64,000 bases of DNA from Sipunculus nudus (taxonomy: Eukaryota; Annelida; Sipuncula; Golfingiida; Sipunculidae). Below, in pieces: positions 25,378 to 38,597 of the stretch. Below the pieces are notes generated by a model. The model saw only the letters and a list, made by a program, of their open reading frames with translations. It was not told the DNA's origin and did not search any database. The translations under genes were made by a program, and so were the position numbers. Each line of letters begins with the position of its first letter. Within the stretch, counting starts at the first letter, position 1. The DNA lies in assembly GCA_026874595.1 (NCBI GenBank), contig CM049310.1, forward strand, positions 6,508,001 to 6,572,000, given 5' to 3'.

Positions 25378-26926
25378 CTGAAAAAAAAGAAACAACAAAT
25401 AATCTTTTAACCTCCAAGTTTGTCAAACCTTCCTCAGAAATAAGCACATGTACTGAGAAATCTAACTATTACTCTCTACTACTGGATAAGTATTTATTTG
25501 CATATTGTGTTTGTTTTTCTAATTGTCAATGTAAATATATGAACCTTTGATAAATGGGTAATCACACTCAGTGAGACCTGTGTTGAAAATGTTATTGGTC
25601 ACTTTGTACCTGTGACCAACTACCTGCATATCCCATCTATTTCTCTGATCAATGCAGGGATATTTATATTACATGTAGTTGGTTGTGAGACTTGACCTAA
25701 GAGCTTATGAAATGGTCAAGGTCTCTACATTACTACAGCTTGCCATGATAGTTTTCTGCAGAAATAGGCATACCTGGATGAGATTGAAAGAAAAGATATT
25801 AAGAAAATTGTGTATTTTGATGTCTTGTTTACATCATCAATTTGAACATATAAGGTTTCAAAGGTTAAAGTTTTGAGATGGATGACTCCAGAAACTTAGG
25901 GTACCATAAACAAAACTTTCAAGAAAATCAAGAATTTTATATATAGAAACTCTGTAACAATAAAAAGGGTTGGGTAAAAACCTCATGGTACAATACACAC
26001 ACTAATCCTTGACTTGGGTGGCCAGGTTTGGTAACTGATCTAATTACCGGTAGCCAGTCTTCCTATAGGACCTTATTAAGTCAGTGAATAAGCTGCCAAA
26101 TCAATGCTACAACTCCAGCATTGCAGCCACAGTAGGGAGGTCAGGATCATCTGTGGTAAAGGTGGTTCATAAAGGGTCTCTGGATTGTCAAAGAATGGAT
26201 GTCAAAGTTATTTCAGTTTTTAATATTTTAATTTTTTTAAATATTTCTGTTCTTGGACCACTGGCATGTTCATATTCTAAAAGCTAAAATGTTCTCAGTA
26301 TCACAGAACATGAAAACTTTGCTTCACATAACATGTATTTCCAAAACTAGTTGACATCACTGAGATTTATCAAGTTTATGGATCTCACTTTACACTAAAT
26401 ATTTCCAGGCCATTACATGTTAAAACATTCAGTTAAAAACAAGCATATCAATAACATATGTTCTAAATCATTTTTTTAAAATAACTTTTGACAATATTCA
26501 ACTGGAAGTCTTTTATTGACAATTTTAATAAATTTGATTCATGCACATTTCAGAACTGAATACTGTATGGTACACTGTATTTGAGACTTACAAACTACCC
26601 TAATCAAAACTTTGTCTATATTTTAGAAAACGCCTAAAGGGATAATGTACTTTCAACAGATATGCTGATAAAAATTTTCAAAATAAAAAAGAAGGGAGAA
26701 AAAATATTATGTTTCAGATATTTAATGAAGTTAATTATGCATGTGCATGTTAAAAACTGGAGTAATGATATAAATTAAACTGTTCCTTCTAAAGTACTGT
26801 ATATATCAACATTACACATTATAAGACTGTTAATTATGATGGATAATTGTCTGAAACTTTACCACTGCACTTTTTATATCAATTTTTAGGTTTTAATATT
26901 TGACTTTATATAGAATTTACATAGAC

Positions 26927-26929
<3 letters not shown>

Positions 26930-27011
<82 letters not shown>
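26930..27011. repeat. (AT)n microsatellite
   Basis: Two AT arrays joined by a TTTATA interruption; about 40 units in all. It is the last long (AT)n array in the window. Confidence 0.95.
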
Positions 27012-27014
<3 letters not shown>

Positions 27015-27389
27015 ATTTATATTCAAAAGTATCATTTTCATGAGGTTATGTACAATATACAGAAGGAAAGAACTGGTTTAAAATCTATAGTTGTTTCACT
27101 TTAAAATAACTGACATTTTTAAAATTCACCAGACAAATACTGGTTGACAAATTTCTTTGTCCCTTATGTATACTGTTTTTGTCCTTTTGGAGCAAGTTCT
27201 ACAAAAAACACAATGTATGGGAAAACTGATCATTTTACACTTTATTTTATCTTATCATACACCTAAGTAACATAAATTTAGTCTTATCTCGTTGAGCTGG
27301 TTTGTAAGATGACATTATCTCATGAAAACAGGCAAAACTTGTTGGGAGAATGAAAATTTCTATTGTGGTGCATTCAGAGTGGTTCAACA

Positions 27390-28150
27390 TAATTCATGTG
27401 ATGCGATCACACTGGAGGCATGGGGCTTCTCACTCAAATAAAGCCGCGCAGAAAAAAACATCTCAACAAAGCCATTGGCAAGATTTTCTGATTACCAGTA
27501 TATATCTGGCAGGGAGAGTGAGACAGATCGACTTGCTTGGAGGCCAGAATTTGGCTGTTCCACCTCTGATCTCTGATAATAAACCGTCATGGCAGTATAT
27601 TACTGATAGCACAGGCTCCCCGATCCCAGAGTCTTGACTAGACTCGTAAATTACTGCAACTCTTATGACCCATACGAGAATTATCAGTTTCTGGCATCTG
27701 AAGCTTTCTGGGAAACAAGATGGGGATTGCTGTAATAGCGCCCTGGGGAGTTGACAGCAGTCAGTTGGCGTGATTTATTGCAGACGTATCAAGGAGCAAG
27801 ATTCGCAATGAGCATGGATGGAGAAATAGCTAAAATCAATCGGACGTACAAGCCATGATTCAATCAAGCTGCATTTCCTGGCTTGTTAGGGCTGTGGTTG
27901 GTGGCAGCGAGTATTCCTCCATGACCAGAATGCTTGTCTCAGTAGCCGCGTGAATTATCTCACATCCACCTCCTCCCTGCCCTGCATCCCCATTCACCCA
28001 GTACTTTCCCCTTAAAAATCATTTTAGCCAGTTCATCGAGGATAGGTGACAAAGGTCAAGCAGGAATTGGTTGTGGGCTTAACAGGCTTCATCGCACTGG
28101 CTGGGCATTTGCATCGTATTACCGGCATCATTTGTGTTCAGGAAGCTACA
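27390..28150. promoter_or_regulatory. complex intronic stretch, candidate conserved element
   Basis: A long stretch of balanced composition without the low-complexity tracts of its flanks. It includes GTGATTTATTGCAG, AAAATCAATCGGACG and ATGATTCAATCAAG, which hold homeodomain/Pbx-like cores. Neither strand shows a splice-bounded conserved peptide. Confidence 0.25.
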
Positions 28151-29755
28151 TACAATCCTATTTATGTGTGTTATATTCAATTATTTCAGCCCATATGCAT
28201 GCTTAATTCTCTAATTCTTCCATAATGTTATCAGAATATTGATGAATTCCTGCCACATAAATGACAATGAATGTCAAAGAAAACACTTATTTTATGAATA
28301 AATGACAACTTTTTCCCCCCAATCATGAAAAGAACATTTTTACAATACAGAGAGGATGCGATGCACATTTTTTTTTTCAATGCATGAAATCTTAAATCTC
28401 ACTGAAAAAGCCTAACTTTATTTTCAGATATGTCAAGATTTGTATGGCCTTAATTTAGCTATTATCTTATTTTACGTACCCATGTCACATACAGATGGAC
28501 AATTTTTTCTATTCCTGCAGTGACATCAAGACTGTAATAGTATTAAAGAGTATCTATATACCAGTACATACATCATATGCACAAACAGTATTTAAACGGA
28601 AACTGAATGACAGGGAAATGTGTCAAATGTCCAGTGAAGTAGGTATTAAATTTTGCTATTCTTGATCAAGAGAAATTTACATCATGTCACTTCATTAAAA
28701 CAAAATTCCATGAATTTTCATAAAAGTTTCCTAACAGATTTTGAAAATTTCAGTAACACACTGAAAGGCCACAACAGACAATAATTAAAAAGATACCATC
28801 TGTTTTGGGCCAAACAGTCCCCCCTTACTTTTCCCTGAATGGAAAAAAAGGGGAAACTCTTTTTTCCAAGTTTTCCTGATTTCCAGATTGGCTGGGAATA
28901 ATGTGAAAGTGTGTGTCTTACAGGTGTGCAAATTAATTGATTATATTGATGACTGATCATTTTCTTTTGTAATTGATTAAATTGGTTGAGTTTTTGCATA
29001 ATCAATGACAAACCATTATGTACGCACATTAAAAGAAGATTAAATATTCTTATTCTGTTAGAGATATGAGACGGGGCACAAAATAGCAAACCGCATTAAA
29101 ACTGAACCTTGGGTAACGAATAAGTGTCAACAAACAAAGCCATTACCTTGACTTTGCAGTGTGATATATCAGGTATAACTGTATACAGCAGATTTCATGG
29201 TAACACAGAAGGAACAAAAGAATAGATTAATAATCGATCATCTGTTGTTTTAATCTTTCAATCACTGAATATGACTTTACAAACAATTCCAACCACTAGT
29301 GGGTCTAAACTTCACCAGACCCATGTAGCCATGCCAGACACACTGACACCAGGCAGTCACAAGATACCAGCATCAAACATGCTGATCAATGCCACACTGC
29401 AAGGACACTCGCGAGGGCTTTGGTTTCTGACCCGTTCATGATATAATATGACCATAACTCTATTCAAGTCCTCATGAGCTTTATTTATGAAGCATATATC
29501 ATGTTGAAACAGGGCTCAAAATAGGAAAAAGATTCTACTAGACAATCAGGTCATGAGTGGGCAGAAAATTTACTTGACCCTAAGGAATTAACAGGCACAA
29601 ACATTTTTAAATATTAAATTTTTTTTAGTAATTATTTCTAAAAATATTTTGGAACAATACTGTAATACTAGCATTAGGTCCAGTTACCACAGATGGTTCT
29701 TAAAACTTTAAAGGTGATTATATAAGAATGAAACATTTATAAATGGAAAATCCAA

Positions 29756-30823
29756 CTAGACATTTCTTGGCACCGCAGGTGCCAGAGTATCCCCAGACAT
29801 AGTAGCCCCCCCCCCCCCCTTTAAGAATAGGCCCCCATTTTTAGCAGCATATACTGACACTTGGCAAGCAATTATCGTTTCTTCCATCTATCAATCCACA
29901 ATCTTTTTGAAGATGTTGGTCCTGTGACCTTGACCTTTGACCTCATGACCCCAAAATCAATTCAGGTCTTGCTTTTCCAATGGGACATGTACAAGTCAAG
30001 TTTGAAATCTATACATCAATAAAAGCAGGAATTATCATCAAGAAACTAATTTTTGGAAAGATTGCTCCTGTGACCTTCACCTTTGACCTTGTGACCTCAA
30101 AATTGATAGGGTTCTTCCTCTCTTGGCAGGTGAACTATATGTGCAAGATGAAAGATCTGAGATGAAATGTTTGGCTGAAAATGCATCCACATCTTTTTAA
30201 ATTGTGTCCTGTGACCTTGACCTTTGACCTCATGGCCCTAGAACCTATAGATATCATAAGAGGTGTGTGGTTTTCACCAAATATGGACACATTAAAGGTC
30301 AAGGCCACTCTCATGATAAAGGTCATGACCCAAATGTAAATAGACCTCATCCCATAACCCATCTTTCTACATGTGCATAATATGAAAGAAATCTGTCCAT
30401 TAGTTTTTGACTTATAATGCTTACAGTACTGTCAAGTGGCAATTATGGGGGTATTAAAAGGCGTAAAAACGAGAAAAGGATAATAGGTGGTGCCACCAGT
30501 TTCTGGTATATCGCAAGGCTATTCAAGATCTTCGGTCACCTTGATTTTTGGACCAGTCCATGCAAGCTTACTTGAGATATTTAAGAATTTGTGTTATTTT
30601 CAGCAAAAATGGACCTATTCAAGGTCCAGGTCACTCTCCTAGCACAGGTCATGACCCAATTTTAAATAGGCTTCGTCCCCTTACCTATATCTATACAAAT
30701 GTAAAATTTGAAAAAGATCAGTAAAATATTTTTTGAGTTATCCCGCTCACAAGGTTTTTCTACGGCGGCAGCGGAGGTGGCGGGACCGTCGTGAAACCAT
30801 AGTATCCCGACTTTGTCTGGGGA
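29756..30823 (-). mobile_element. Helitron-like non-autonomous element, copy 1
   Basis: Read on the minus strand it starts TCCCCAGACAAAG after a host A. It ends with a 7-bp-stem hairpin (TGGCACC..GGTGCCA, 29768-29784), 8 bases, then CTAG (29756-29759) followed by a host T. That is the A|TC ... hairpin ... CTRR|T signature of Helitrons. GTATCCCCAGACA is repeated inverted near both ends (29787-29799 and 30814-30826, the latter running 3 bases past the putative end). The core has tandem units of about 143 bp holding TGACCTTTGACC, then GGTGGTGCCACC. No Rep/helicase gene. Similar to the Helentron-associated (HINE/pearl-like) elements of bivalves. Confidence 0.7.
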
Positions 30824-31138
30824 TACAATTATTTTTAACCAAGTGTTTCTTATGCAAAATGACTGGCAGAGTCAAGCATGATATATTTTACCTCTACAAG
30901 TCAAATTAACCATCCAGAAAGCTCACAGAGCACAGGTCACCACAACCTAATTTTGAGGTTCCAACCAGATTTAACCAGAACCTGTCTAGGTAATTATTTT
31001 CTGGGCCAGTTACAATATGAGCCCTGTTACTGGACAGATGTCCATCCCAGATGAACAACAAAGAACCATTACTGTAGCTCAAAAAATTTAGTTGGGCTAA
31101 AAATCTGTTTTCAATATTGCAAAAAAAACAAACAAAAA

Positions 31139-31416
31139 AACAAGGGACCCAGGGGTCACAGCGCTCAGCTGAGGTTTGAAATTTTTGCAAATGCGAATTA
31201 TGCAAAATATTTTTATTGTAATGTTTTTCATATATAAAAGCATATGACAAGTTAAGAGGAAAGGGGCCCTCCTACTTGGTTATAGTAAAGTTCTAAATAT
31301 ATAATTGCAAAACTAATTCTTTGACAAGACTATCATGAAAGGAAAACAATAAAAGTTTTGAAATACTGTGATGCATATGAAACAAGGGACCTATGGGTCA
31401 CGACGCTCAGCTGTTA
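31139..31416. mobile_element. two heads of the CAGCTGA dispersed family
   Basis: AACAAGGGACC...GGGTCAC...CGCTCAGCTG occurs at about 31139-31175 and again at 31381-31415. The same head begins the element at 61845. Body and tail are not contiguous here; a possible tail is at 35930-35965. Confidence 0.5.
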
Positions 31417-32414
31417 TATATGATAAAAAATATTATTTAGAAATGAGGCACATGCTGGTTTTGTGTGGTAATAAATATAAGCTGTATTATAAGTTGTTGT
31501 TGTTTAGCTTATGTATGATTTTGATAGTACCTTTGGAGACAGGGAAGAGGATTGATTTCATTTATTTTATTAACAAATGGAGTACTATTGTCACACAGAT
31601 TTTGACTTGGCCATATAACTTATAAGCAGAACATATAATATAAGAGTTTAACTATTTATTAAAAAAATTACAAATATTGTCCCAAATATAATTTTTATTA
31701 AAAATAATAAGAGAATCATATGATTTTTTAAAATGAAATATAACTGATATGATTATTAAAATAATATTAAAGAATATATTCATGAATGCATTCATGAATA
31801 CATTTTGAAAGTATTTGCACGAGTATTCATATACTTTCATTTTTACCTGAATTCCCATTCTTTATGCAAGAAATTTTATAATGGAGTACATAATCATATT
31901 CGTATTTAAATACAATTACAAAGTATTCGCACCATGTCTGGTATTTATTCAGTTTTCACCAAACAATGATGTTGAGAATCCAGAATATACAAAATTCACA
32001 CATTTAAATAATGATCATAAGTACCTGGTTTTATGGCTTTTATTTATATTAAAAAATAACTGTAAAAAATTCATTTTGGACTAATTTCACATCAATGTAC
32101 ACACTAGACACAGTAGGAATCTAGATTAATATTATCAACTGCATCTTTGTCTATCATTAATTTCCTTCATATAATCCTTAATGATTAGTAATGAATAAAA
32201 TGGTTTACTTCTTTATCATTAAAAATGAACTGAAAAATGCCATAGGTGACTGCATGGTGTTATTTGGAATATGTGACATTCTACCCATCGATACAAGATT
32301 CTTATATCATCAGTAACTGCAAGTTAATTTCCTGTTATTATAAACTAACAAATTCCTTTTCTATTTTTCTTTAATTTGTTATTAAAAACCAGACATGGGG
32401 TCTATTACAGTTGT

Positions 32415-32542
32415 TCTATTACTATTACTATTACTATTACTTTCAATTTCTGATATTACTATTACTATTACCACATTTTATCTTCTATTACTATTAGTAT
32501 TACTATTACTGGGGTATCTATTACTATTACTATTACTATTAC
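32415..32542. repeat. (CTATTA)n array
   Basis: Imperfect hexamer CTATTA/TTACTA repeats interrupted by short unique stretches. CAGACATGGGG immediately precedes it (32390-32400). Confidence 0.9.
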
Positions 32543-34187
32543 ATGTACTTAAACTAATGGTAGGATTCTAGACCTTGCGCAGCCATGAGTGCTATAAACT
32601 AGCACTACAATCACATGTTTAAATAATATTAAAAGCAACTATATCATCCAGTTACCTACACAATTTTCTTATACTGTGTTTGTCATTTACAAGAAGCCTA
32701 ATAATACTGGAGATCTTAATTATTTCAGCTTCTTTAATTCTGTATTTTTTAATATTTTGAAACCTCGCTGATCGTTATTGGGGTGTTTCAAGTCGAAGAT
32801 AAGATAATTGTATGAACTCATGAATACATGTAATTTAAAGCAACCCATTGTAAAGGCCTTGGCATATGTAAAATATTGATTTATAATTATATGCATACTT
32901 GTACATTTTATATTATTTTCATATATATTCCACATAAATTTATTTATAGTACATACTTCTGTTTAGATTTAATCTTTGTTCTCATAGTCAATAAATAAAA
33001 ATTTGTCTCCAGAGGAATTATTCATGATTATTGCATATTATTATTTAGTATCAAAGCTGACAATTCAATCCTTTATGTATGTATCAGGATAGGAATTTAT
33101 GTAGGTCTTTATCCTATATCCAATAAAAATACTGTTTATGTCAAGATTCTGGACAGAACCAAACTGGAGACAAAAGTACCCCATCTTCTCGGTGTATATG
33201 TTCATTTGGATGTGATGCCATGTTTTATTCCATCACATATTACATCTGGAGAGTGAACAGAGGTGGTAAACTTTACAATAATGGAAGCAAGCATGACTTT
33301 TTTTCTCCTCAGGCATGCCCTTCTTCATTGCAGCAAAACAAGCATAGGATAATTTAGGAATATGGAGAGTGATTTAAACTTACATCAATTTTACAAAACA
33401 AAAATATTAAATAATAAAATATGAACAGTTACTTATATTCTCATATTATATAATCAAATAAATCAATATCATGAAAAAATGGTTCATTTAATTTTCAAAA
33501 TATAAATTAACATAATTTTAGAAACTGAATGAAGGTCTGCAAAATTGGTACTATGAAATAACAGACAAGTATTAAAAGAATAGTTTTAAAAGAATATGTA
33601 TATAAATTTACTAGATAATACATGTGCCTGCAGTATGACTTTATCCAAGTGATTGTAGTACTGGTCTGAGTTTATAGCATTGTAGGCTTCAGTACATTAT
33701 GGGTAGTGAAAACACCATAAGCTTATCATGAACATTTTGGGTCTGCACTGTATCTGGTTCCACATTATATTTTTCTTGAACGTGTATTATTGCAATTTGT
33801 ATGATTAAAATGCAAACTGGCTTGTGAAAACAAATCTAAGTACATTTCAGAATATGCATATGGATTGATGGATGTGAGATAAGATGTACATGTCACAATA
33901 ATAAAACACTATATTTATCTGTCTCTTAACATCAAACATGCCTCTGTTTATCCATGGTTTACTAATCAAAGGTCAGATTGTGCCAGGTAACTTATTTGGC
34001 AGTGACCTACTCTGTCCAGTACTCTTATGTAATTAGCACCAGTGGTCGACAGCAATGTGGCAGCTGGCCCATGCTTGCCTCAACAATAGGCACATCCTGG
34101 ACAGTTACTGGACAAGAACTGAGTCTGTTCAGCATTATTTGCTGATATGCTTAATGATCAAGGGGCTCACAGGAAGTAATAGAAAGT

Positions 34188-34335
34188 AATATGTATTACT
34201 CTATTACTTTGCCTTCTGTTTCTATTACTATTACTATTACAGCTCAAATTTTTGAGTCTATTACTATTACTATTACTATTACATGGAAAAAGCTGTAATA
34301 GTCTATTACTATTACTATTACTTATTACTATTACC
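34188..34335. repeat. (CTATTA)n array, second copy
   Basis: The same hexamer in the same orientation, ending at CCCCATGTCTG (34334-34344), the exact reverse complement of the 11 bases that precede the first array. Confidence 0.9.
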
Positions 34336-34547
34336 CCATGTCTGTTAAAAACCAATAAAAATTTATTAATTTATTGTTTATTGTTATGTTGTTGGTTAAA
34401 ACTACTAGATGAGTTGGGTTGAACACCTGGATCAACTGTGGCTGGCCATAAGCTGCCTGGTTTCTCCCCTCAAGCGTGCATAATTTGATGAAAGGTCAAC
34501 AAGGTCAACATACAGGTGACTCAAGAGGGGCTGGAGAGAGCCAAAGT

Positions 34548-35200
34548 CTGACAGGGTCTCATAAAAAACATTAATAAAAGCTACAATATTTGGCAAATTT
34601 CTTTCAGCTTTCTAAACTAAAAAGCTGAAATCCTTATGTGTGCAGGATATGAAAATTATATCAACAGTGCTCACGGAAAACAAACGTGCCATGGTCACAG
34701 TTGGGCAAAATTTAAGGTACTAATTTTATATTTATACTAATAACTTATAAAATTTGAAAAATTCAGAACTAATTTTGGGTATTCAATTGAATCTTGATCA
34801 AATAATGTTACATCCCTGACAAAAAAGATCTCTAGCTTCAGCAATGCCCTTGTTAAGGGAGTAAATATATTTCTTGATTTTTTACAAAGTGCATTATGTT
34901 TGGGCCCATAACTTAAAAAAAATACACAATACTGACATCATTTCTGGCATGTGCATAGTGAATGTATAGAAAAATATGTATATTATATATGATCAAAGTC
35001 AGATCAGTGGTTTTGATATTAGGCAGTCTTAAAGTGTAACATTGGGTTTTTAATGGAAAAATGAAGTTTTTCATTGATATCTCGAAGGAATTAAGTCCTA
35101 GTGACCAAATTCTTGGCATGGTAGGGGATTTTGGAGAAATCTAACTGTATGCCAAATTTAAGGAACTTAGAGCTGAAGCTCGGGAGCTGAGCTCTAGCAA
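34548..35200. repeat. 650-bp dispersed unit, copy A
   Basis: Contains AAACGTGCCATGG, GGGCAAAATTTAAGGTAC, GGGCCCATAACTT, TCAGTGGTTTTGATATTAGG and GCATGGTAGGGGATTTTGG in that order. The same order recurs in the units at 35222-35880 and 38598-39245. Non-coding. Confidence 0.8.
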
Positions 35201-35221
35201 ACTGCATAACACTAGCAATAT

Positions 35222-35965
35222 GTGACATGGTGCTTGAAAACTTGAATAAAATCTACAGTTTTTGATCAACTGGTTTCAAATTTTTGGTTTTAACAGTTGA
35301 AATGCTAACAAAAACATGCTGTGAAAATTAAATCCACAACAGTTACAGCAAAAAAACGTGCCATGGTAAAAGTTGGGCAAAATTTAAGGTACCAATTTTT
35401 TATTTTTGCTAATATTTTTAAAAATTTAAAAGATTTTGATCTAATTTTGGGTATACAATTTAATTTTGATTAATAAAAGTAATATTACTGGAAAAAAAGT
35501 GCTTAGCTTTAACAAGTTTTGTGTTTAGTGATAAAATTTCTTTCCTGATTATTTACAAAATGCATTATGTTTGGGCCCATAACTTTTTTAAATTAAATAA
35601 TACAGACCTAATTTCTGGCATGTACATAGGAATTATATAGAGGATTATTTATAGGAAATATGAGGAAAAACAGATGAGTGGTTTTGATATTAGGCAGTCC
35701 TAAAGTGTGAAAATAGGTTTTTAATAAAAAATTGAGGTTTTTCCTTAATTTCTCAAAGGAATGAAGTCGCAAAGACCCAGTTTTCGGCTTGGTAGGAGAT
35801 CTTGGGGACATCTAACATTATGCTGAATTTTGGATTCCTAGGTCTTACGGTTTCAAAACGTTCCACATCTACGGACGGACGGACGGACGGACGGACAGAC
35901 GGACGGACGACGGACAATGGACCACGACTATAGCTCAGATGACTTATAGTCAGCTGAGCTAAAAA
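35222..35965. repeat. 650-bp dispersed unit, copy B, with tail
   Basis: Tandem to copy A and about 75-80% similar by eye. It ends in an imperfect (GGAC)n tract (35873-35925) and then TAGCTCAGATGACTTATAG..CAGCTGAGCTAAAAAT. The tail contains the inverted pairs CTCAG/CTGAG and GACTTATAGTC. Confidence 0.8.
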
Positions 35966-36112
35966 TGGACAAGGGAATAATCCATTTAAGTTTATATTAA
36001 AATCTAATTTTTTAGCATATCCACTTTTTCAATTTAATAGTTTTTATCAAATTCTTTTTTTTATTTACAAGTTTTATAATTGGTAATAAAAAAATCTGAA
36101 AATATAATTAAA

Positions 36113-37861
36113 CTAGACATTTCTTGGCACCGCAGGTGCCAGAGTATCCCCAGACATAGTAGGCCTCCCCCCCCCCCCCCCCTTTAAGAACAGACCCCAT
36201 TTTTAGCAGCATATACTGACACTTGGCATATTTATTGATTCTTCCATATAACAATCCACAATCTTGTTGAAGATGTTGGTACTGTGACCTTGATCTTTTT
36301 AAAGATGTGTCCTGTGACCTTGATCTTTGACCTCATGACCCTTAAAATCAATTTGGGTCTTGCTTTTCCAATGGGACATATGCAAGTCAACTTTGAAATC
36401 TATACATCAATAAAGCAGGAATGATCATCCAGAAACTAATTTTTTTTTACAGGTGGCTCCTGTGACCTTCACCTTTGACCTTGTGACCTTAAATTGATAG
36501 TTTTCTTCCTCTCTTGGCAGGAGAACTATATGTGCAAGATGGAAGATCTGAGATGAAATGTTTGGCTGAAAATGCATCCACATCTTTTTAAAGATGTGTC
36601 CTGTGATCTTGACCTTTGACCTCATGACCCCAAAATCAATTTTGGTCTTGCTTTTTTCAATGGGACATATACAAGTCAAGTTTAAAAACCTTACATCAAT
36701 AAAAGCAGGAATTATCATCCAGAAACTAATTTTTGGACAGATGGCTCCTGTGACCTTCACCTTTGACCTTGTGACCTCAAAATTGATAGGGGTTTTTCAC
36801 TCTTGGCAGGTGAACTATATGTGCAAGATGAAAGATCTGTGATGAATTATTTGGCTGAAAATGCATCCACAATCTTTATAAAGATGTGTCCTGTGACGTT
36901 GACCTTTGACCTCATGACCCCAAAATCAATTCGGGTCTTGCTTTTCCAATGGGTCAAATACAAGTCAAGTATGAAATCCATACATCAATAAAAGAAGGAA
37001 TTATCATCCAGAAACTAATTTTTGGACAGATAGCTCCTGTGGCCTTGACCTTTGACCTTGTGACCCCAAAATTTACATGGATTATCCACTATTGGCAAGT
37101 GAGCTATATATTCAAGATGGAAGACCTGGGATGAAAGTTTAGCTTAAATTGCATCCACAGTATCTTTTAAAATGCCAGTCCAGTGCCCTTGACCTTTGAC
37201 CTCATGACCCTAGAACCTATAGGGTTCTTACTTTAGTGGTGGGCCATACATAAGTCATGTTTGAAATCCATATGGCTATCAACACTGGAGAGATCATAAG
37301 AGGTGTGTGATTTTCACCATATATGGCAATATTCAAGGTCAAGGCCACTATCATCGGAAAGGTCATGACCCCAATTTAAATAAACATCATCCCATAACCC
37401 ATACCTATGTATATGCATAATATAAAAGAAATCTGTCCATTAGTTTTTGACTTATAATGCTCACAGTACTGTAAGGTGGCAATTTTGGGGGTATTAAACG
37501 GCATGAAAACATGTAAAGAATAATAGGTGGTGCCACCATTTTCTGGAACATGGAAACCCTATCCATGATCTTCCATCAACTTGATTTTGGGATAAATCCA
37601 TGCAAGATTTCTTGTGATATTAAAGAATTTGTGTGATTTTCCCCAAAACTGGACCTATTCTAAGTCAAGGACACTCTCCTAGAAAAGGTCATGACCTCAT
37701 TTTAAATAGGCGTCGTCCTCTTACCCATATCTATACATATACCAAGTTTGGTAAAGTTCCGTGAAATATTTTTTGGTTATCACGCCAACAAGATTTATAT
37801 GCGGCGGCGGCGGCGGCGGGACCGGTATGAAAACATAGTATCCCCCGACTTTGTCTGGGGA
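36113..37861 (-). mobile_element. Helitron-like non-autonomous element, copy 2
   Basis: Same termini as the copy at 29756-30823: minus-strand A|TCCCCAGACAAAG, a TGGCACC-GCA-GGTGCCA hairpin and CTAG|T at 36113-36116. It is longer (1.75 kb) because the core has about twice as many DR1-bearing units, roughly at 36300, 36470, 36612, 36755, 36900, 37042 and 37190. A (GGC)n stretch lies at about 37802-37819 near the 5' terminus. Identical ends and matching A/T target context in two places support real transposition. Confidence 0.75.
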
Positions 37862-38597
37862 TACAAATATCAGAATTCCAAGTGGCAATCATTATCTATC
37901 CAGAGTGTAGCTCATATTATGTCATATTATGCATACACATATTTTATTATTTTTAAATCACAAATGTTTAAACTGAATTTAAAAGAAAATAATGCCACAA
38001 CATGGCATCTTCAAGATTATTCCATGAATCACTGTTATGAAATTTTATACACTGCTGTTTTCAGTACATGCTTAATTTTATTCACCAAAATAAAATAAAA
38101 GATTCAGTACATTTGATAGAATAAAAACATCTTTTTAAATAAAGTATACACACTGTTGGCTGAATGAGGGACAAACAACATCATTGTGCTAATTACTATC
38201 TCAGCTATAATTTAATACTGGAATTAATAGTCAATTTCACACCTGGTGAAGTTTTTACTGTTCTGAAGTAAGGAATTACTTATCTGATGAACATCCACAC
38301 TTTCATAGCAATACACCACATTGTGGACACAATTAAATGTGCACTTTAATCATTGTAACCCTGGTGGTACAATACAAAATCCAAAATGTAGCATAGCATA
38401 GAATAAGAAAGAACCAAATACAGAAAATTATAACATTCATCTAGTTTATGCACCAGCTGGGGGGGGGGGGGGAGGAGTGCAGGGCAGAGGGGAAGCCTGC
38501 TAGTAGTGGCCAAGCTGAGCCAAGGCAAGCTGCCTGGAGAGGGTTACATAACAGAAGTGAAGGCTGTACTACCAGGTGGACTTGATGTAAACAACAC

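Noticed and set aside
34167-34355. Minus frame rich in NSNSN
   Set aside because: Translation of the (CTATTA)n array.
36425-37134. Several frames with TFDLVT..KLIFGQ repeats
   Set aside because: They come from the tandem core of the Helitron-like element; the same peptide-like cycle appears wherever the repeat does, with no start or splice support.
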